A DNA stretch of 64,000 nucleotides from Hoplostethus atlanticus (GCA_034670405.1 JAXDDX010000043.1:2418001-2482000); one strand, 5' to 3'; shown: positions 27,421-41,254, counted from the first letter of the stretch. Notes: generated by a model from the letters alone, not told the origin. A program made the numbers and translations.

Positions 27421-30371
27421 TTGAAAACAAAGTCCTCATGACAATCGTCTACTGTAATCAATAAATAAATTAGTGAAATTGAGGCACTGTCCCTGTCCTC
27501 TTTCTCAAAGTTGGTGAGTGCTACCACATCTTTGGATGTTGTTTTTTGTAGTTACATTGTGTTACTATTTGGAACTGCCAACGTGCACAATTGCCTGTAC
27601 CATTAATATTAACAATGAAAACGCAATGCAAGAATAGTGAATTGTGAAAACAAATTATATACAAGCTTATCTGTAAAATGTGGTATAAGAAAAAATCCCC
27701 TAATGATCCCCAATGTGAAAGCAAATCATGCTGAAATGTTTCAAGCAGCAAACTTCGACTTGTTCCACTCTGTTTCAAAGCGCTTTCAAACCTTGTTTTT
27801 CCCATTTAACTATATGAAGTGTGTTGCATTAAGGAAACAGATGAGCAGAAACTGTTGCATCTGAAGACTCTTTCCCTCTTGTTACCACATTTCCTTCTTC
27901 TCCACATCATGACCCAGATTTGATTTTACTTCAACCAGGCCACTTTCATTAGCCTCCAACAAAACCAAAGGACATCTGGTGGCCTTTTGTACAGTTTTGT
28001 ACTGAACCCCATGAGCCTGGGCCCATAACACTGCATTTTCTACCTCTTTCCACTTTGTGTTGTTCAGATGGAGCGTGCTGTGAATCTTCCCCTGAATCTT
28101 CCCCTTTTACCAACTGGTAAAAGCAGTGAGAAGGAATGGGAAGGGAGAGAGAAATGAACGCCCAGACTGCTGACAAAAAGGTAATTTTCTCCCATTTCTG
28201 GCATCTTCTGCTGACCTGGAATGCGAGGAGATGATGCATGCTGGGATTTTTCCTCTATAGCAAATTAACAAGACTTGAATAATTGTGACAGGTGTTTGTC
28301 ATGCCATCAGTGAGCCTGTTGGTCCTGCTCTCCTTTGACCCTGATTACAGTCAAGGCTGTTTCGCTTCAGGTCAAACAGACAGAGAGACTGCTGCCACAA
28401 TCACCCACAGACACATGTTGAGTGCATGTGTGTGCGTGTACACAAACATGTATGTATGGTCAACGGCACATCACAATCTGCATTATCCATTTATTCATGC
28501 TTTTCCAGCACAGGGGGTGCAGATGCCATAGTTTATGTGTGCATGTATCTTGTGAATCTTTCAGTCATACGTTGGCAGATGTGCACATCTGTCCGGATGT
28601 GCATGAACATAAATGCCAACACATTTGAGTTTGTCTTAGTTTTCTTATCTCAGCTCCCACATGGTGCTGACTGTCTGTGCAGCCGGAGCCTGAGGTTCAG
28701 TAGCCATAAAGCGTCGGCAGAGTCTCAGACCACCTGTCACAAGGCATTCTCACTCCACTGACAGAAAAGGCAAAGGGAAAATGTCAGCCGGTCAATCGCT
28801 ATTGGAGCTGCTTTGCTTCCTTCAGTGTCTGTCCTGCGGCTAGCCAGACAATCATGGCTGAAATTATCTTCAGTTTCTCCCCCCTCCCTTCCTCCTTAAC
28901 TACCTGAGTGTATCTTTGCTTCATGTGCACTACACTCATGTGACTTTTATTCAACCACCTGACAGATTGCTGTCTCGACAGATCTATTTATGGCTGATTT
29001 CAGAAACGGAGGGCTTTCAAACTGAGAACCAAAAAAGCAGGTTGGCCATTTGCCCAGAAAATGCATCCAATGCCAAAGAAAATGGAGCAGCTCAAAGTAC
29101 CGTGCATGGTAAAGGATTTAGAAACAGTGAAAATAATTTCCCTGGGCACTGGGTTAGGCATCAACATAATAAAACAATAAATTATTTTGTGCACACTACC
29201 CCGCCCCTGCCATATGCAGAGCATACGCTGCATGTAGGGACCCCACCTCTCTCCGGACGGCTCCATCTCGGATCATCCAGCAAACTTGTTGTCTCAGCTA
29301 CTCTTTTTTCAATAAAATATTAATATTAAAGCCCAGGTTTCTGCCAATGTTTATTTTAAGAGAAAAAGTGGAGACTCTCCCTATTAGTGGATGTTGGTGC
29401 AGTGAATCATGGCATCTGCCCAAATAACAATCATTGCTATGCAATTTTGAAGTCCAACCATGGTGTTACTTACATATATTGTAATATATTACAAAATATA
29501 TTACAACTCATTACACAAAATGAAAAAGGGGTTGGGGGGGACCCCAAAATAAATTCTGCTTAGGGCCCCCATTTGGCCCGGGGCAGCCCTGTGTGCATAT
29601 AATTCAACCTGGGTTCTTCATTGACAGGAATACAGATTACTCCTTATCGTACCACTGGAGAGTCCTGCCTTAGTTTATGGCAGCAAGAACAGACTGTGGC
29701 CATGGCCACATTGGTTTATTGCTTGCTCCCTCAAATCATTGTGCTGAGCAGCAGGGTCGCTGAATGTGTTTACAGTATTGTGCAAGGTTTCTGCTTTGAC
29801 TGTTTGTGTGATGCATGGCATGAAAATAATCATTTTGTCTACAAACCACAGTTTCCTGGTCTTTTACAAAATGTACTAGGCACTTTACTATTCTACTAGC
29901 CAAGTAGATTTTTCAAACATTAATAAGTCCTCCAACTGGCAGCTGGCCTGCCAAAGTGGTCGGTAGCAGAGAAAAGTTAGATGCCAAATGGGGTTTGCTA
30001 CATAGGACAATATGAGAACAGAACATTTATACAATCAGAGAAAAGTATTAGACAGGCACTTTAACATTCATTTTAGTGTTTTACTTTGCTGACACGGTCT
30101 GAACTGTCCTGACAGAGTAATCACCACCCATATGCCACGCCTAGTTGGTTAAAACAAACGAGACACAGACAAAAACAAGCAAAATAAGAACTATTAGCAA
30201 ATCCTGTTTAAACCAGGTCTGAAATTTGGTTGGTCATTCCTAAATCTAGACTTAAGACTAAAGGAGACCGAATCTTTTCCATCAGATCACCTCTCTGGAA
30301 TTCCCTTTACGGGGAGATCAGGCATGAAACATTAGTCTCATCTTTTAAATCACTTATTAGATTAGATTTGT
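27421..30371. other. Gene-poor stretch
   Basis: No exon recognised. A segment at about 29535-29592 (GGGGGACCCC ... AGGGCCCCCATTTGGCCCGG ... GCAGCCCTG) resembles the end of a common fish DNA transposon. A 135-codon frame at 28916-29323 and others nearby have no recognisable domain. Confidence 0.5.
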
Positions 30372-30480
30372 GCTGTGGCATGGTGGCGCTGCTGCCTCAC
30401 AGCAAGAAGGTCCTGGGTTCGATTCCCGCCTGGGGCTCTATTGACTCTGGGGCGCTATTGGTGGGTTATCTCCTGGGCTT
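30372..30480 (+). repeat. tRNA-derived SINE-like repeat
   Basis: GGCATGGTGGCGCTGCTGCC, CACAGCAAGAAGGTCCTGGG and TTCGATTCCCGCC resemble a tRNA head with a B box (GGTTCGATTCC). Its degraded relative is at 10939-11056. It is not a true tRNA because no clover-leaf closes. Confidence 0.7.
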
Positions 30481-33400
30481 GCATGGTCTCCCCTGTACTC
30501 ACATGGGGTCCTCTTCCACAATGCACAAAGAACGCTATCTCCTAGCCACGACGTGGACCCAAGATCTGGAGCTGTTGGTCCCCGGGCGCTGACGTAGAGG
30601 GCTGCCCACTGCGCCTGGCTGCCCCTGGAGGGGATCTATTTGTGTAGCCGTGCCTTTATGTGATGATTTTTCTCCTTCCATTATTGTCTGTCCACTATGG
30701 TTTGTTGGTTCAACCTCATACCCTAACCACCCCCACCCTAAAGACTATATCTTTTTATTTGCTGTAGTCCTCTTCTTTGCTTGTGTAACCTTGTCTTAGT
30801 GTCTTTCATTTGTCCTCAACACTGCTACACAAATCAATATATTTGATTCATTCTTATGACTTACACACTATTCTCAACTGAACGGTTACAGATTCTAGGC
30901 TCAGCATCGGAGTCCAGTGCTGCCAACTCACATTGAATGCTGAATGCTGTGGTACATGTGCTCCTCATTTACACACCAGAGTCTACCAATGAGGACTGAC
31001 ACTAATGATGATTTATAACAATGATCACTAATGTTGATATTAGCTCATATTCACATCAGCAGGCCCTTGATGAGGTGAGATGAGTCACTCAGCCAGAAGA
31101 GGGTAATTATGTTAAGTTTGCAGTGAGATGACGACAATGAGAAAATTAAATGGGACGTTGAACTCGCCGTGTGCATTTCTGTCCATTTCTGTAGATTCTG
31201 CACTCAAAGCGGGAAAGTGCTTCTTTCCAAACAACACTCCAGCTCTTTTATTTGAGCCTAATGACAGGAAATTGTGTGTGCAGCTACAACGTTAGCGTAA
31301 ATGTCTGTGGGTTATTATGAGGCCAACAGTTATTTGAAAATATATGACATTAGGGAACAGTTGCAATGTATTACTGAACATATGGGGCTGTAGATCATGT
31401 CATATTTATAGTGTCTCACTCTTCCTCCAGCTCAGGGTAGTGTGGTTGCAGATGGAGTGCACAATAACTTCCCCAAGGTCCCCATCATCATCTTTCAATT
31501 GTTTTGAATCATTCATTTCTAATGATGTCCTAATGTGACGTAGCAAAGGGAGGTCCCTGGACTGCACCACCTTGAGAATTTCATCAAAAGATCTACTTTT
31601 GCACTGAAGGATAACAAGCCCTTAAAGAATGGTTTCCAAGTCCAAAAAGAGGTTTGCTTTATTCTTAAGTATTTAGAAAAAAAAATAACTGGAAGGCTAG
31701 AAGGGAGGAGACCAAGGTTAGCAATAAAAAAAATATCATTAATAAAGTTAGTCAAAATTTCCAACTATACAATAACTGATAAAAAAAGGGGGTTTTAGCT
31801 GCCCTAAGGGGGTATACTGACAGCAATCTGACTGAAAGGGGGAAGCTAAGAGGGAGCTGTCCTGGGGGTGAACCATTTTCCTGCCACCCATGACACACAC
31901 AGCACATACTGCAAACGCAAAAAGAAAAGTGCAGTAAAAGTCTAAGCAGTAATAGTAATACAATGATTACACCCACAAGAATGCAGCCGGGGGAGCTCGG
32001 CTTCCACCAAAACCCCAGAACTAGAAAAACCAACGCCAACGCCTGCAGGCGGAGCCCTGTCTGCAGCAAGAGAGAAATACACCAAGGCAGTTGGTTTGTC
32101 GACCGTATACATGTTATACTATACGGCTAACGCATACATAGAGCTCTCTGGCACCGCAATGTGTCAAACAAATATATATATGATCTAGATTAGGCAAGAC
32201 AGCAGTGACCCAAGCTGTATTTTACCTTTAACAGAATCACAAGGGTGAAACACTCCTATCCTTAGCTGCACATGCCTATAAACATCTGGTTGTGGTTATG
32301 GTTGGTCCCATTCAGACAGGAACACACATGACGCCTATCAGAAGTTCAGAAACCAGTTTAGAGTGCCAAACTAAAGAACCCTACCTGAATTTTCACCGGG
32401 GTTGCCGCTCAGTAATCACAAAGGTAAAACCAGAGCGTGGCCCATTGGTCACCTTTATTCTTGAGCGTACAGTATGTTAAGTAATCACAGGTGAAGATAC
32501 ACCTTTTAGTAATCCAATGTTGGTATTGTTTTTTAGTCATAAATTCTGAAAACAACATCTCAATCTTTATCAATAGTGAAGTCCATTACAAACGGCATAA
32601 AACCTTTAGCAAACTTCACTCACTTCCTGTGTAAAACAAACATGCTCAAAGTCTCGCAGGAAGAGAGAGAGTGTATTATTTTTGTCACATTTTTATGTTT
32701 ATACTTTTTTTTATTATTTATACTATATTTTACCAATCCCCTAAAAAAGCCACTGTAATCCTTTGAAATATACTTTTCTTAAAACAAAATGTAATCTGTC
32801 TTTCCTTAAAGTGAAAAACAAGATAACAAACAAGATAATGTCACTTTCTTCCAATGAAATCAACACATTTTATTGAGGTAATGTCACTTGATTCAATAAG
32901 ATTTGTGACATTACCTTGGTACTATAGCCGAGTGATCCACCTTATTTCAAGATACTGTCCCTTGTTCCTTATGTCACTATGCACTGGTGTTTCTTGTGTT
33001 TTCACTTATCTAGGATAGCGAGAGGAAAATATCCACAAATTACAAACAAACCCGACTGAAAAACAAGACAACCCTCAGGACATGCTAATGCAGTCAATTG
33101 CAGTCATTAAGCAATTTAAAAATTGCTTGCAATGCATTGTTTAATTTTCAGTAATAACAGAAGCAATGGTGGCCACACGGGCATTGCAAAAATGACTGAT
33201 ATTAAGCAACCCCTGTAGCTTCAGGTAGTGTGAAGGAGGCCCTAGTTAAGCTATTTAGCAAACCCCAGGTTGCTGTCTGAGTGTTAGTAGAATACAATGT
33301 CAGAACAATGCAGTGCAAGGAGAGCAGGCAGGTTGAATGAGTTTACTTCAACACATTGCTGATGATTTATGGCACAAGCGTCTGCTCAAATGTGTGACAT

Positions 33401-33938
33401 AACGCTACGATATGTACTTTACCAAGTCTGATGATCACTTGAAGCATTCATTTCCAAAATGCTTTACATCCATTTTGGATTAAAAATCAGAGAGGATCCA
33501 GAGGATCCAGTCTGTAATACTGGTATCATTTTGCCAGTACTAGATTACCTGCTTGTGGTTATCTCATTTTAAAACAGTTCAGTTACAATGAAGATTTTCC
33601 ACTGGTACAGTTTGATCACAATGGACAAAGTGCAAAGAGGCCCACTGACTAGTGATAATATTAATTCTATATTAATTTAGTAGAGTAGAGATGTGAGATG
33701 GTGTCCTTGATTAACTCTTCAACTGCCGTGTATCCTGTCTGCCCTTGAGCAAAGCACTGTTGGTTGGTTTGTAATGCTGGTGATCTGGGGGTTGGAGCTT
33801 ATTCCAGGTCGCTCTAGCTGAATGCCTTAAAAATGTAAAATGAAAGTGTTTTTTTGGGGGGGGGGCTGAAGATCCAGTATTGCGTGGGGTCTGGGGTCTG
33901 AGGTCTGGGGTGCAAAAAAGAAAAAGAGTATTTTGTGA
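30481..33938. other. Gene-poor stretch
   Basis: No coding exon. The block 32435-32750 shares ordered text with 50835-51062 (GCCCATTGGTCACCTT or its complement, TTCACTCACTTCCTGTGTAA, GCAGGAAGAGA, TATTTTACCAA), so both are copies of one unnamed repeat. A G-run occurs at 33853-33866. Confidence 0.5.
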
Positions 33939-34131
33939 TACAGTACTGTGCAAGGGTCTTAGGCACTGTCTGTAAAGTGAAGATGCTTTCAAAAATAGTT
34001 TCAAAAAAAGTTTGTAAATATCAAATAATGTACTATAAAGCGCAGTAATGTAAAACACTAATGCAGAAAAAAAAGTCCACATTTATATAAAAAAATAATC
34101 TAGGGTGCCTAAGACTTTTGCACAGTATGTA
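33939..34131. mobile_element. Short Tc1/mariner-type MITE (193 bp)
   Basis: Ends are TACAGTACTGTGCAAGGGTC and, reverse-complemented from the right, TACATACTGTGCAAAAGTCT. They form about 25-bp imperfect inverted repeats within a TA duplication. The interior has no coding sequence. Size and ends fit a non-autonomous mariner-like element. Confidence 0.85.
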
Positions 34132-34440
34132 TTGGATCTTTAGGTGGTTATTCTGGCAACTACTAAAATTGTTCAGACTTTAGATCCTCCAAGTTCCTGT
34201 AGCTGTGAGAGGAAGTCCATTTCCTTTGTATTCACTTTTGCAGATCATGACGGTCACCCGTAATGCATTCAAGTTGATGGATCGTGTAAAATATAGCCGT
34301 GGATTTAGATGGAACCACTATACCACTATGCACTATACTGTGTGGTAGATGGCAATCTCGGTTGTAAGTAATTTGAGATAAGGGTCTGACAAATGTGTAA
34401 ACAGCATAAATCCTCTTGGCAAGCTAATTTACCCACACAG

Positions 34441-34600
34441 TAAGTAAGTAAGTAAACTTTTATTTATATAGCACCTTTCAAAACAATAAATTGTAAAGTG
34501 CTGTACAATAATAAAACAAAGCAAAAAAATGCATAAAAGAAAAGACAAAACACCCAACATAAAAGTATAGCGAGATAAAGAAAAATAAAAAATAAAATAA
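34441..34600. repeat. Interspersed fish repeat ('tttatttatatagcac')
   Basis: AACTTTTATTTATATAGCAC, then TTTCAAAACAA and AAAGTGCTGTACAATAA match a repeat tail common in fish DNA, here preceded by GTAAGTAAGTAAG. A different element with the same kind of start lies at 60107. Confidence 0.55.
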
Positions 34601-36483
34601 ATGAGATTCAAGATATAGTATGTTCGTGATGATACACCACTAGATAATACTTCAGCATAACCTTACCTCACTTTTGCCTTAGAGCGCTACACAAAAAAAA
34701 AACATGCCAGTTCAAGCGGGGCGAGATCAGTGAGCGGATCGATGCTGTGACCCTGGGTAATCAGTCAGTCCTCAACATATTTAGTTAGATCCAAACAAAG
34801 CTGTGTGAGGATCCAATAGGTCATGATGTTTTACTTCAAATATTTCATTGTCCGAGAGGCTAAACGGTCACCATAATCCCAATAATAACGCCTAATCCCA
34901 AACCATGAAATGAGTATTTAAGTGGTACTGTGGTCACAATGAAAATGGCTGAAAATCAATTTTCAACGTGGAAAATTGACCCTTTGAATGAGATTTCTGT
35001 CCACTCCCTACCTTATGAATGTGTATGAATCCGTACTGTAATTGGTCTTGTTGTTACAGGCAGTCAATTTAGTGAAAATGGAGCTGGAGGGAGGCTCACA
35101 CAAGCACCTGCAGCCACCGGTTTTCCCTACCCAGTCGATAATCCTCTTTGATTTATGAACCATTCAGCACAACAGGCTGCTTCCTCAGCCTTGCTCAATG
35201 CAGAATGCAATTGTCCAGAGAGGAGGGGATAAAAACTTTGATATGCCTGGAATTGGTTTGCCCTCAGCTGATCGCCACTGGAAATTACTCCCATATTATA
35301 CTGGTTACTGTGGCATGGAAACATCGTCCACTTTTGGTTTCCCTTTTCTGTGCAACTGAGTCGCATGGCATTATGGGTAAATTTTGATGTCAACTAAAAC
35401 CATGGTAGTTTACTATTACTGTTGGGATTATCATTTGTTTCCCCTGCGGCTCCGTCAAAGAGAGGAGCTGGCGGTTAAACCTTTTCACGCTTTAATCTGT
35501 GGTCAAGACACTACAGGTGGACAGGAAGATTCTGTTAACTGGTTTATTAATCTCAGTGTATCAAAGGTTCATGCAAACATCTCAACCTGAATAAGAGCTT
35601 AACCCGAGTATGGCCAATAGCCGGGTTACTCCATGCATGTAGATGTAGCCACTGACAAGGCTGGTAAGGCAAGGCAGCAATCAGTGTAGCCGATGACAAT
35701 CCACAGAAGGTGTTAACAGCAAGCATGGGGTTGAACCTGTGTGATAACTACCTGTTCCCTGCAGACCCTTATGACCAAGCGAGGACTTAACAAACACGGT
35801 CGGTTTCGTTCCCGTTGTGAGGGTTTCAATTTGGGAGGTGGAGAGATGCATGTAATGGCAATCAAAGTGTGCACAAACAGACACTTTCTCACTCACCTTT
35901 GTGAACCTTGCAATCACTCATTCTAGTGGTTGATATTTAATGGTGAATGAAACTGGACTGTCTGCCTATTCAGCCTTTCAAGCAAGGTGATCCAAAGCGC
36001 TGTTCTCATGTGAAAACATCATAACTCACTTGGTGATTTTCACATCAGTTGAAGGATTAAATGCTCCTCTATAGTTGAGAACATTATCAGACCTCTTGGG
36101 TTTATGAAATCTATTCAAAACCTGCTGGATAAACTTGAAAATGCTGAATTTCTTAGTTCCTGTAAAGTCGACAATTTGGAGATGCAAGGTTTTCACCCGT
36201 CAGCGACTACAGGCCGATCGACTGGCTGCTCTCTGATCTGTACCATTTGACCATTCATGAATGCACTCTACCCCAAAAAAACACCACTTTCCCCTTTTCT
36301 CACCATCTGCCACATCATGTTGATTTCACAAGAGAAATCCACTGACTGGCTGCCTGTTCACCGTGTCATGAATTCCACCGGGGTATGTCACGTATTCACC
36401 AGCCATGTTCTTTTAAATTGGTCTGGCATTTTAGCTAGAGGAGAAGGGGAGGGAAACTTGTTGTGGGGTTTGAGATCAGAGGA
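34601..36483. other. Gene-poor stretch
   Basis: No exon or named repeat recognised. Open frames are under 90 codons and lack domain signatures. Confidence 0.5.
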
Positions 36484-36484
36484 A

Positions 36485-37275
36485 GGGCCCATAGGAAAGT
36501 CAAATCCAAGAAGAGATCTCATATTTCTACCTTTTATTTCTCTGAGACTAAAATGAGCTCTTTTTAATACTAAGATGAGACTAAGGGCATTTTCTCCTAT
36601 TTCTCATTACATTACATTACAGTCATTTAGCAGACAGCAGCAGTGCTAAGAGGAAGGTTCAGGGTAGTGTTTCTTGAAGAGGTGGGTTTTCAGCCTGCGG
36701 CGGAGAAGAGCCGTGACCGGGTAGATCGGCCCCCCAGGGGCCTCTGATCGACGGTGCAACCCGTTGCCTCGAGGCAGTGAGGCAACTCAAATTCAACTCA
36801 AGACAAACTCGAGAAACAACCACATAAAAGCTCATGTTGATGTCACTCTGATCACAACAACATATCTCTCAATGACCTTAAATAAGTATCATCTAACTCT
36901 CCTGAATATGAGAGAGACCTCAAAGAAAACTCAACGTGCTGTTTTGATTGATCTCCTAAAGTCTCAAAAATGTATTCTCTCTATTGTCTCCTCCTTGCTC
37001 TTTACAGGAGAAAAATGTCAGATGGAGGTGATCACAAATTGATAGAGAATTGAGATCTTCCTTATTTCTGAAGAGATGAAGAAAAGACGACTGAGCAAAA
37101 GATCAGGTTGATACCCTAAGGTTGATACCCAGAGGAAAAACCTTTTGCTCTTTCCTTCATCTCTTCAGAAATGGGGAAGATCACAATTTTGTATCAAGAG
37201 CTCGATTGTGTCGAGGAGAAATCAAAAGGTATAAATATGAGATGTCTTCGATTGTCCTTTCCGATGGGCAGCACC
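36485..37275. mobile_element. Palindromic non-autonomous element with nested inverted repeats
   Basis: The outer arms 36485-36545 and 37211-37270 are inverted copies (GGAAAG ... AGATCTCATATTT.TACC paired with GGTATAAATATGAGATGTCT). Inside the right half, a second pair (37051-37101 and 37143-37181) forms a hairpin around two tandem GGTTGATACCC units. A copy of the 16545-type repeat (36606-36770) is inserted in the left half. No coding sequence. Confidence 0.7.
36606..36770 (+). repeat. Interspersed repeat (same family as 16545-16855), nested
   Basis: ATTACATTACAGTCATTTAG, then GTGCTAAGAGGAAGGTTCAG and AGTGTTTCTTGAAGAGGTGG. The middle part present in the other two copies is deleted here. Confidence 0.75.
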
Positions 37276-37631
37276 AACTCGTGTCCTGATGTACCTGACA
37301 AGTAACATGTTTCCCATTACGTCTCTTTAGGATGGCAAAAGATGTTGAATTGGTTTCCATGGTTACCGGCGTTGCTCAGACATTACTGAGACAGTGGCTG
37401 AGCAACGTGCCGCGCTATGATTAAGTAAGTGTTTGATTGACAGCTTGGGAAATGTTCATGGACCAGGCACAAGAGCAGCGCCACTCTATTCAAAGGTTTT
37501 CTGCTCTTTGTGGAGAGAACATTTTTATTTTTCTACAACCCATTCCTGTAATTTCACTGGTAGTAAGATGGCTGATTCACTTGTTAGCAGTAGATGCCTA
37601 TTATTCCTGGTCAGATTGTTCTAATAATTGC

Positions 37632-38115
37632 TAAACTATATGGCCAAAAGTCAGTTGACACCTGACCATCACACCTACATGAGCTTGCTGGACATCCCAT
37701 TCTAAAACCAAGGGCATTAATATGGAGTTGGACCCTTTGCAGCTATATCAGCCGCCACTCTTCTGGGAAGGCTCCACAAGCTGTTGGAGTGTGTCTGTGG
37801 GAATGTGTGGCCATTCAGCCAAAAGAGCATTAGTGAGGTCAGGCAGTGATGTTGGATGAGAAGGCCTGGCTCGCAATCGGCGTTCTGATTCCTCCCAAAG
37901 GTGTTCAATGGGGTTGAGGTCAGGGCTCTGTGCAGGCCAATCGAGTTCCTCCACACCAAACTCGTCTAACCATGTCTTTATGGCTAAAATGTCTTGGTAT
38001 CCTGTAGCATTAAGTTTACCCTTCACTGGAACTAAGGGGCCAAGCCCAAACCCTGAAGAACACCTGAACTCAATAACTAGTAGGGGTGTCCACTGACTTT
38101 TGGCCATATAGTGTA
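37632..38115 (-). mobile_element. Non-autonomous Tc1-type element (copy 2)
   Basis: Same ends and transposase fragment as 5501-6034, in reverse. The inverted repeats are TACACTATATGGCCAAAAGT (at 38115) and a slightly mutated TAAACTATATGGCCAAAAGT (at 37632). It retains DWPAQSPDLNPIEHLWEESE and the LTNALLAEWP tail. A different internal deletion, joining TTTTAGCC to ATAAAGACATGG, removes about 100 bases kept in copy 1, while the 40 bases missing in copy 1 are kept here. Confidence 0.92.
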
Positions 38116-39377
38116 TTTCTCTTATTCCTCAAGAAAAATAGGCAATTAAAAAAGTGAAAACCAGTTTCTATATTTATTGAATTTCAAACTAATACTTTGT
38201 ATTATCTCTGTAATTACAGAGATAAAGAAACGTTAATTGAGAGCGTTCGTGCAAACATGCCTATCAGAGAAAATATGATACGAGAAAGAGGAAAGGGAGT
38301 GGAACAAAATGGGGGGCAACACGACTGAATGTTTGCCTCAGACACATAATAACATTTATAAGCAGTCTTAAAAAGGGATACTTGGGATAAATGGAAATTC
38401 CTGTTTAAGAATGTAGCATTTAAATGAAGCACACATCCAGTTCAGTCAAAACCGTCTGTACTTTATGCCAATATGTTTTTACTGCACAGAGGGAAGACTG
38501 TGATCCTTATATATCCCTCATCATATTTTCCCTGAATTGTAATGTGGGTAAAACCAATACGTGGGTCGAAAGCAATAAAACAAAGTGAGTGCCACTGGGG
38601 CGCATGCAATATTTACCAAGAATGCTGTTTATGCTTACAAGCTCTCAGTCTTCCCGTACCTCTGGGACTCCAGCAAAGCTATGAATTATTTTCCCAAGAA
38701 TCTGGATGCTAATATGTATCTGCAACCCCTTTCCTGACACATGGTGTATAGATATCGATAAAAAACATTGAAAAATAATGACAAGCCCATATCTCATAAT
38801 TTGAAGCAATGATGGAAGTATGGATAACCAGAGAGGCCATAAAATTATCTTTTATTTATCCACTGTGGAAGCATTTGCTGCCTTGTCCTTGACGCGGTAT
38901 ATCATGATGTCCTACTCTTCCAATCAACACTTCTCACCGTTCCTTGAGACCTGGGACAAAACATGTCCCGTGAAAATTCATGCAATTTTAATGTTAAAAA
39001 AATGTATCAGAGGTGATCATATGTGAAGGTGCTTTACACAAATCCACTATTCATTTTATAATATGTTATATTTTTGTAGATTGTATGTTAGCCCAGTTCT
39101 TGTAAAAACACTTCAGACAATCACTATTTCAAATTGAGCAAAAATGGTTATTAGGTTCTTTAAAAATTTCAATACGAGTATCAACTGATCAAGTGGAACC
39201 TGAACGCCACCCCGTGACCCAAATACAGTGAATTTATAACAGTATTTACTATTATTATCAGGTTGCTGAAAATGTGTCCTGAGTTTTCGTCAGCACAAAA
39301 CCACACGGTCAGCTAGAACCCTTCCACTTGTGCTTAATGCATTGTAGTTAACCTACTAGAACCTGTGTGACCTAGTC

Positions 39378-39635
39378 TTTCCAACCACTCAAAGCACTTT
39401 ACACTACATTCACACTCACACACTGATGGCAGGAGCTACCATGCAAGGTGCCAACCTGCACATCAGGGGAATTCATACACATACTCACACACCGAAGGCG
39501 CAGCTTCAGGAGCAATTTGGGGTTCAGCATCTTGCCCAAGGACACTTCGACATGCGGACTGCAGGAGACAGGGATCAAACCGCCAATCTTCTGATTAGAG
39601 GATGACAATCTCTACCTCCTAAGCCACAGCCGCAG
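39378..39635. repeat. Common fish interspersed repeat ('cttgcccaaggacacttcgac')
   Basis: 'Aaagcactttacactacatt', 'agcatcttgcccaaggacac', 'ttcgacatgcggactgcagg', then 'gggatcaaaccgccaatctt' and 'gatgacaatctctacc'. From memory this is a very abundant teleost repeat with a tRNA-like end. Its open frames are not genes. Confidence 0.8.
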
Positions 39636-40390
39636 GGTTTGCTGTTTTAATAATCTAACTACAGTTCTGATGATTTTCAAGTGTTTATTGAAATGATATG
39701 TTGTAACGTCCCTCTGTCCCCTCCATCAGATGGACTTTGAGTTGATTTTAAATGCAGTGTTGATTTAAACTTCAAAACGTGCTTTCCAATGTCGGAAATG
39801 ATTGTCTTTAATACCAAAGATAATCATAAAGAATACTAAAGGTTGCAGGTAAAAGTTTTAAAAGGAATATATATATATATGGGGTGGTGTAATAAATGCA
39901 ATCAAATGTTGACTTTTGTTCAGATATGTGTAACTATGAAGCAGAAACGACGATTCTGAGTTCCAGTTCTCAAGAATCAGTGTTTTCTTTGATTTGCCAA
40001 AGGAACAGAAAGGAGTGGGAGCTGGAAAAAAATCTCAGTAGGATCTTCGAGGTTCAGTTGCACATGAGGTCGGATTCATTCATGGCCTTTTCTTGTTTCT
40101 CAATCACAGATTCAATTTCCTGGCCTTGCTGTAGAGACCGATAAAGGAAGACAAAGGGGGGCGGAGATCAAGGTGAGATCAAAACGTTCTGTTACTATGG
40201 CTATGTGGGATCACACAAGACTCATTTGAAGAAACTGATTTTTCGATGAATCGCTGTGATGCATTTAGTCATTGTCTGGCTTTTTTTTTTTTTCCACATT
40301 CCAAATTTACCGAGCGACTTCCTGAAAATGTCGCCTGAAAGTCGCTGAGGAGACGCAATAGCAGCCCAGACGATGAATACGGTACGAAGA

Positions 40391-40737
40391 CATTTTAGCC
40401 AATTGGGCGCTTCCAACTTTGTGGCAACAGTTTGGGGAAGGCCCTTTGCTGTTCCAGCATGACTGTGCCCCTGTGCACAAAGCGAGGTCCATAAAGACAT
40501 GGATAGACGAGTTTGGTGTGGAGGAACTCGACTGGCCTGCACAGAGCCCTGACCTCAACCCCATTGAACACCTTTGGGAGGAATCAGAACGCCAATTGCG
40601 AGCCAGGCCTTCTCGTCCAACATCACTGCCTGACCTCACTAATGCTCTTTTGGCTGAATGGGCACAAATTCCCACAGACACACTCCAACAGCTTGTGGAA
40701 AGCCTCCCAGAAGAGTGGCGGCTGTTATAGCCATAAA
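40391..40737 (+). pseudogene. Tc1 transposase C-terminal fragment (copy 3, no terminal repeats)
   Basis: The frame 40419-40730 is the best-preserved copy: LWQQFGEGPLLFQHDCAPVH, then KTWIDEFGVEEL, DWPAQSPDLNPIEHLWEESE and LTNALLAEWAQIPTDTLQQL, ending EEWRLL. It includes the second Asp and the Glu of the catalytic triad, and none of the deletions of copies 1 and 2. The element termini are absent on both sides, and other repeat sequence abuts it at 40740. Confidence 0.9.
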
Positions 40738-40739
40738 GG

Positions 40740-40870
40740 GTCAACAACAATGCACAACAATGTTTCAATGTGCAAAACTCTTAACACAGAATGCTATACT
40801 GCTCATTTTTGGTTCAAAATCTAATATAGCATGCAAAATAAAAATACCAGTGTCAAATGAGAGAATATTA
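40740..40870 (+). repeat. End fragment of an IS630/Tc1-like element
   Basis: ATGCACAACAATGTTTCAAT then GTGCAAAACTCTTAACACA matches, in opposite orientation, the end text of the element at 41255-41905 (reverse strand TTGCACAACAGATTTTCAAT then GTGCAAAACTCTAAATGC). It is fused to the Tc1 fragment on its left. Confidence 0.7.
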
Positions 40871-41254
40871 TCTGCAAAAGTTTATCATAGCACCAGAACT
40901 TTGGATATGTTCATCATTGAAGTTTAATTATTGGTGCATTTTCAAATACAATGGCCATTATCAAATAATGCTGTCAAACACTAAATAATTGTCATCAAAA
41001 AAGACTATGCAAGAGTCATTTACTCTTAATATAAGTACTTCAAATGAAGTACAGCAAGCATCCCCTGTGATCCCCTGTGATAGACTGCAGTATATATATA
41101 TATAGCTTGTTTTTTTATGGAAGTTTATGGAAGTGAAAATATTAGATTACAGTAGATTACTGTATATGAAATAAATCATACAGTAATGCAGTAAACCCAA
41201 CTGTATTTTACAGTAAAAACAAAAACAACAGTTACAGTAACAAAAAACTTTACA

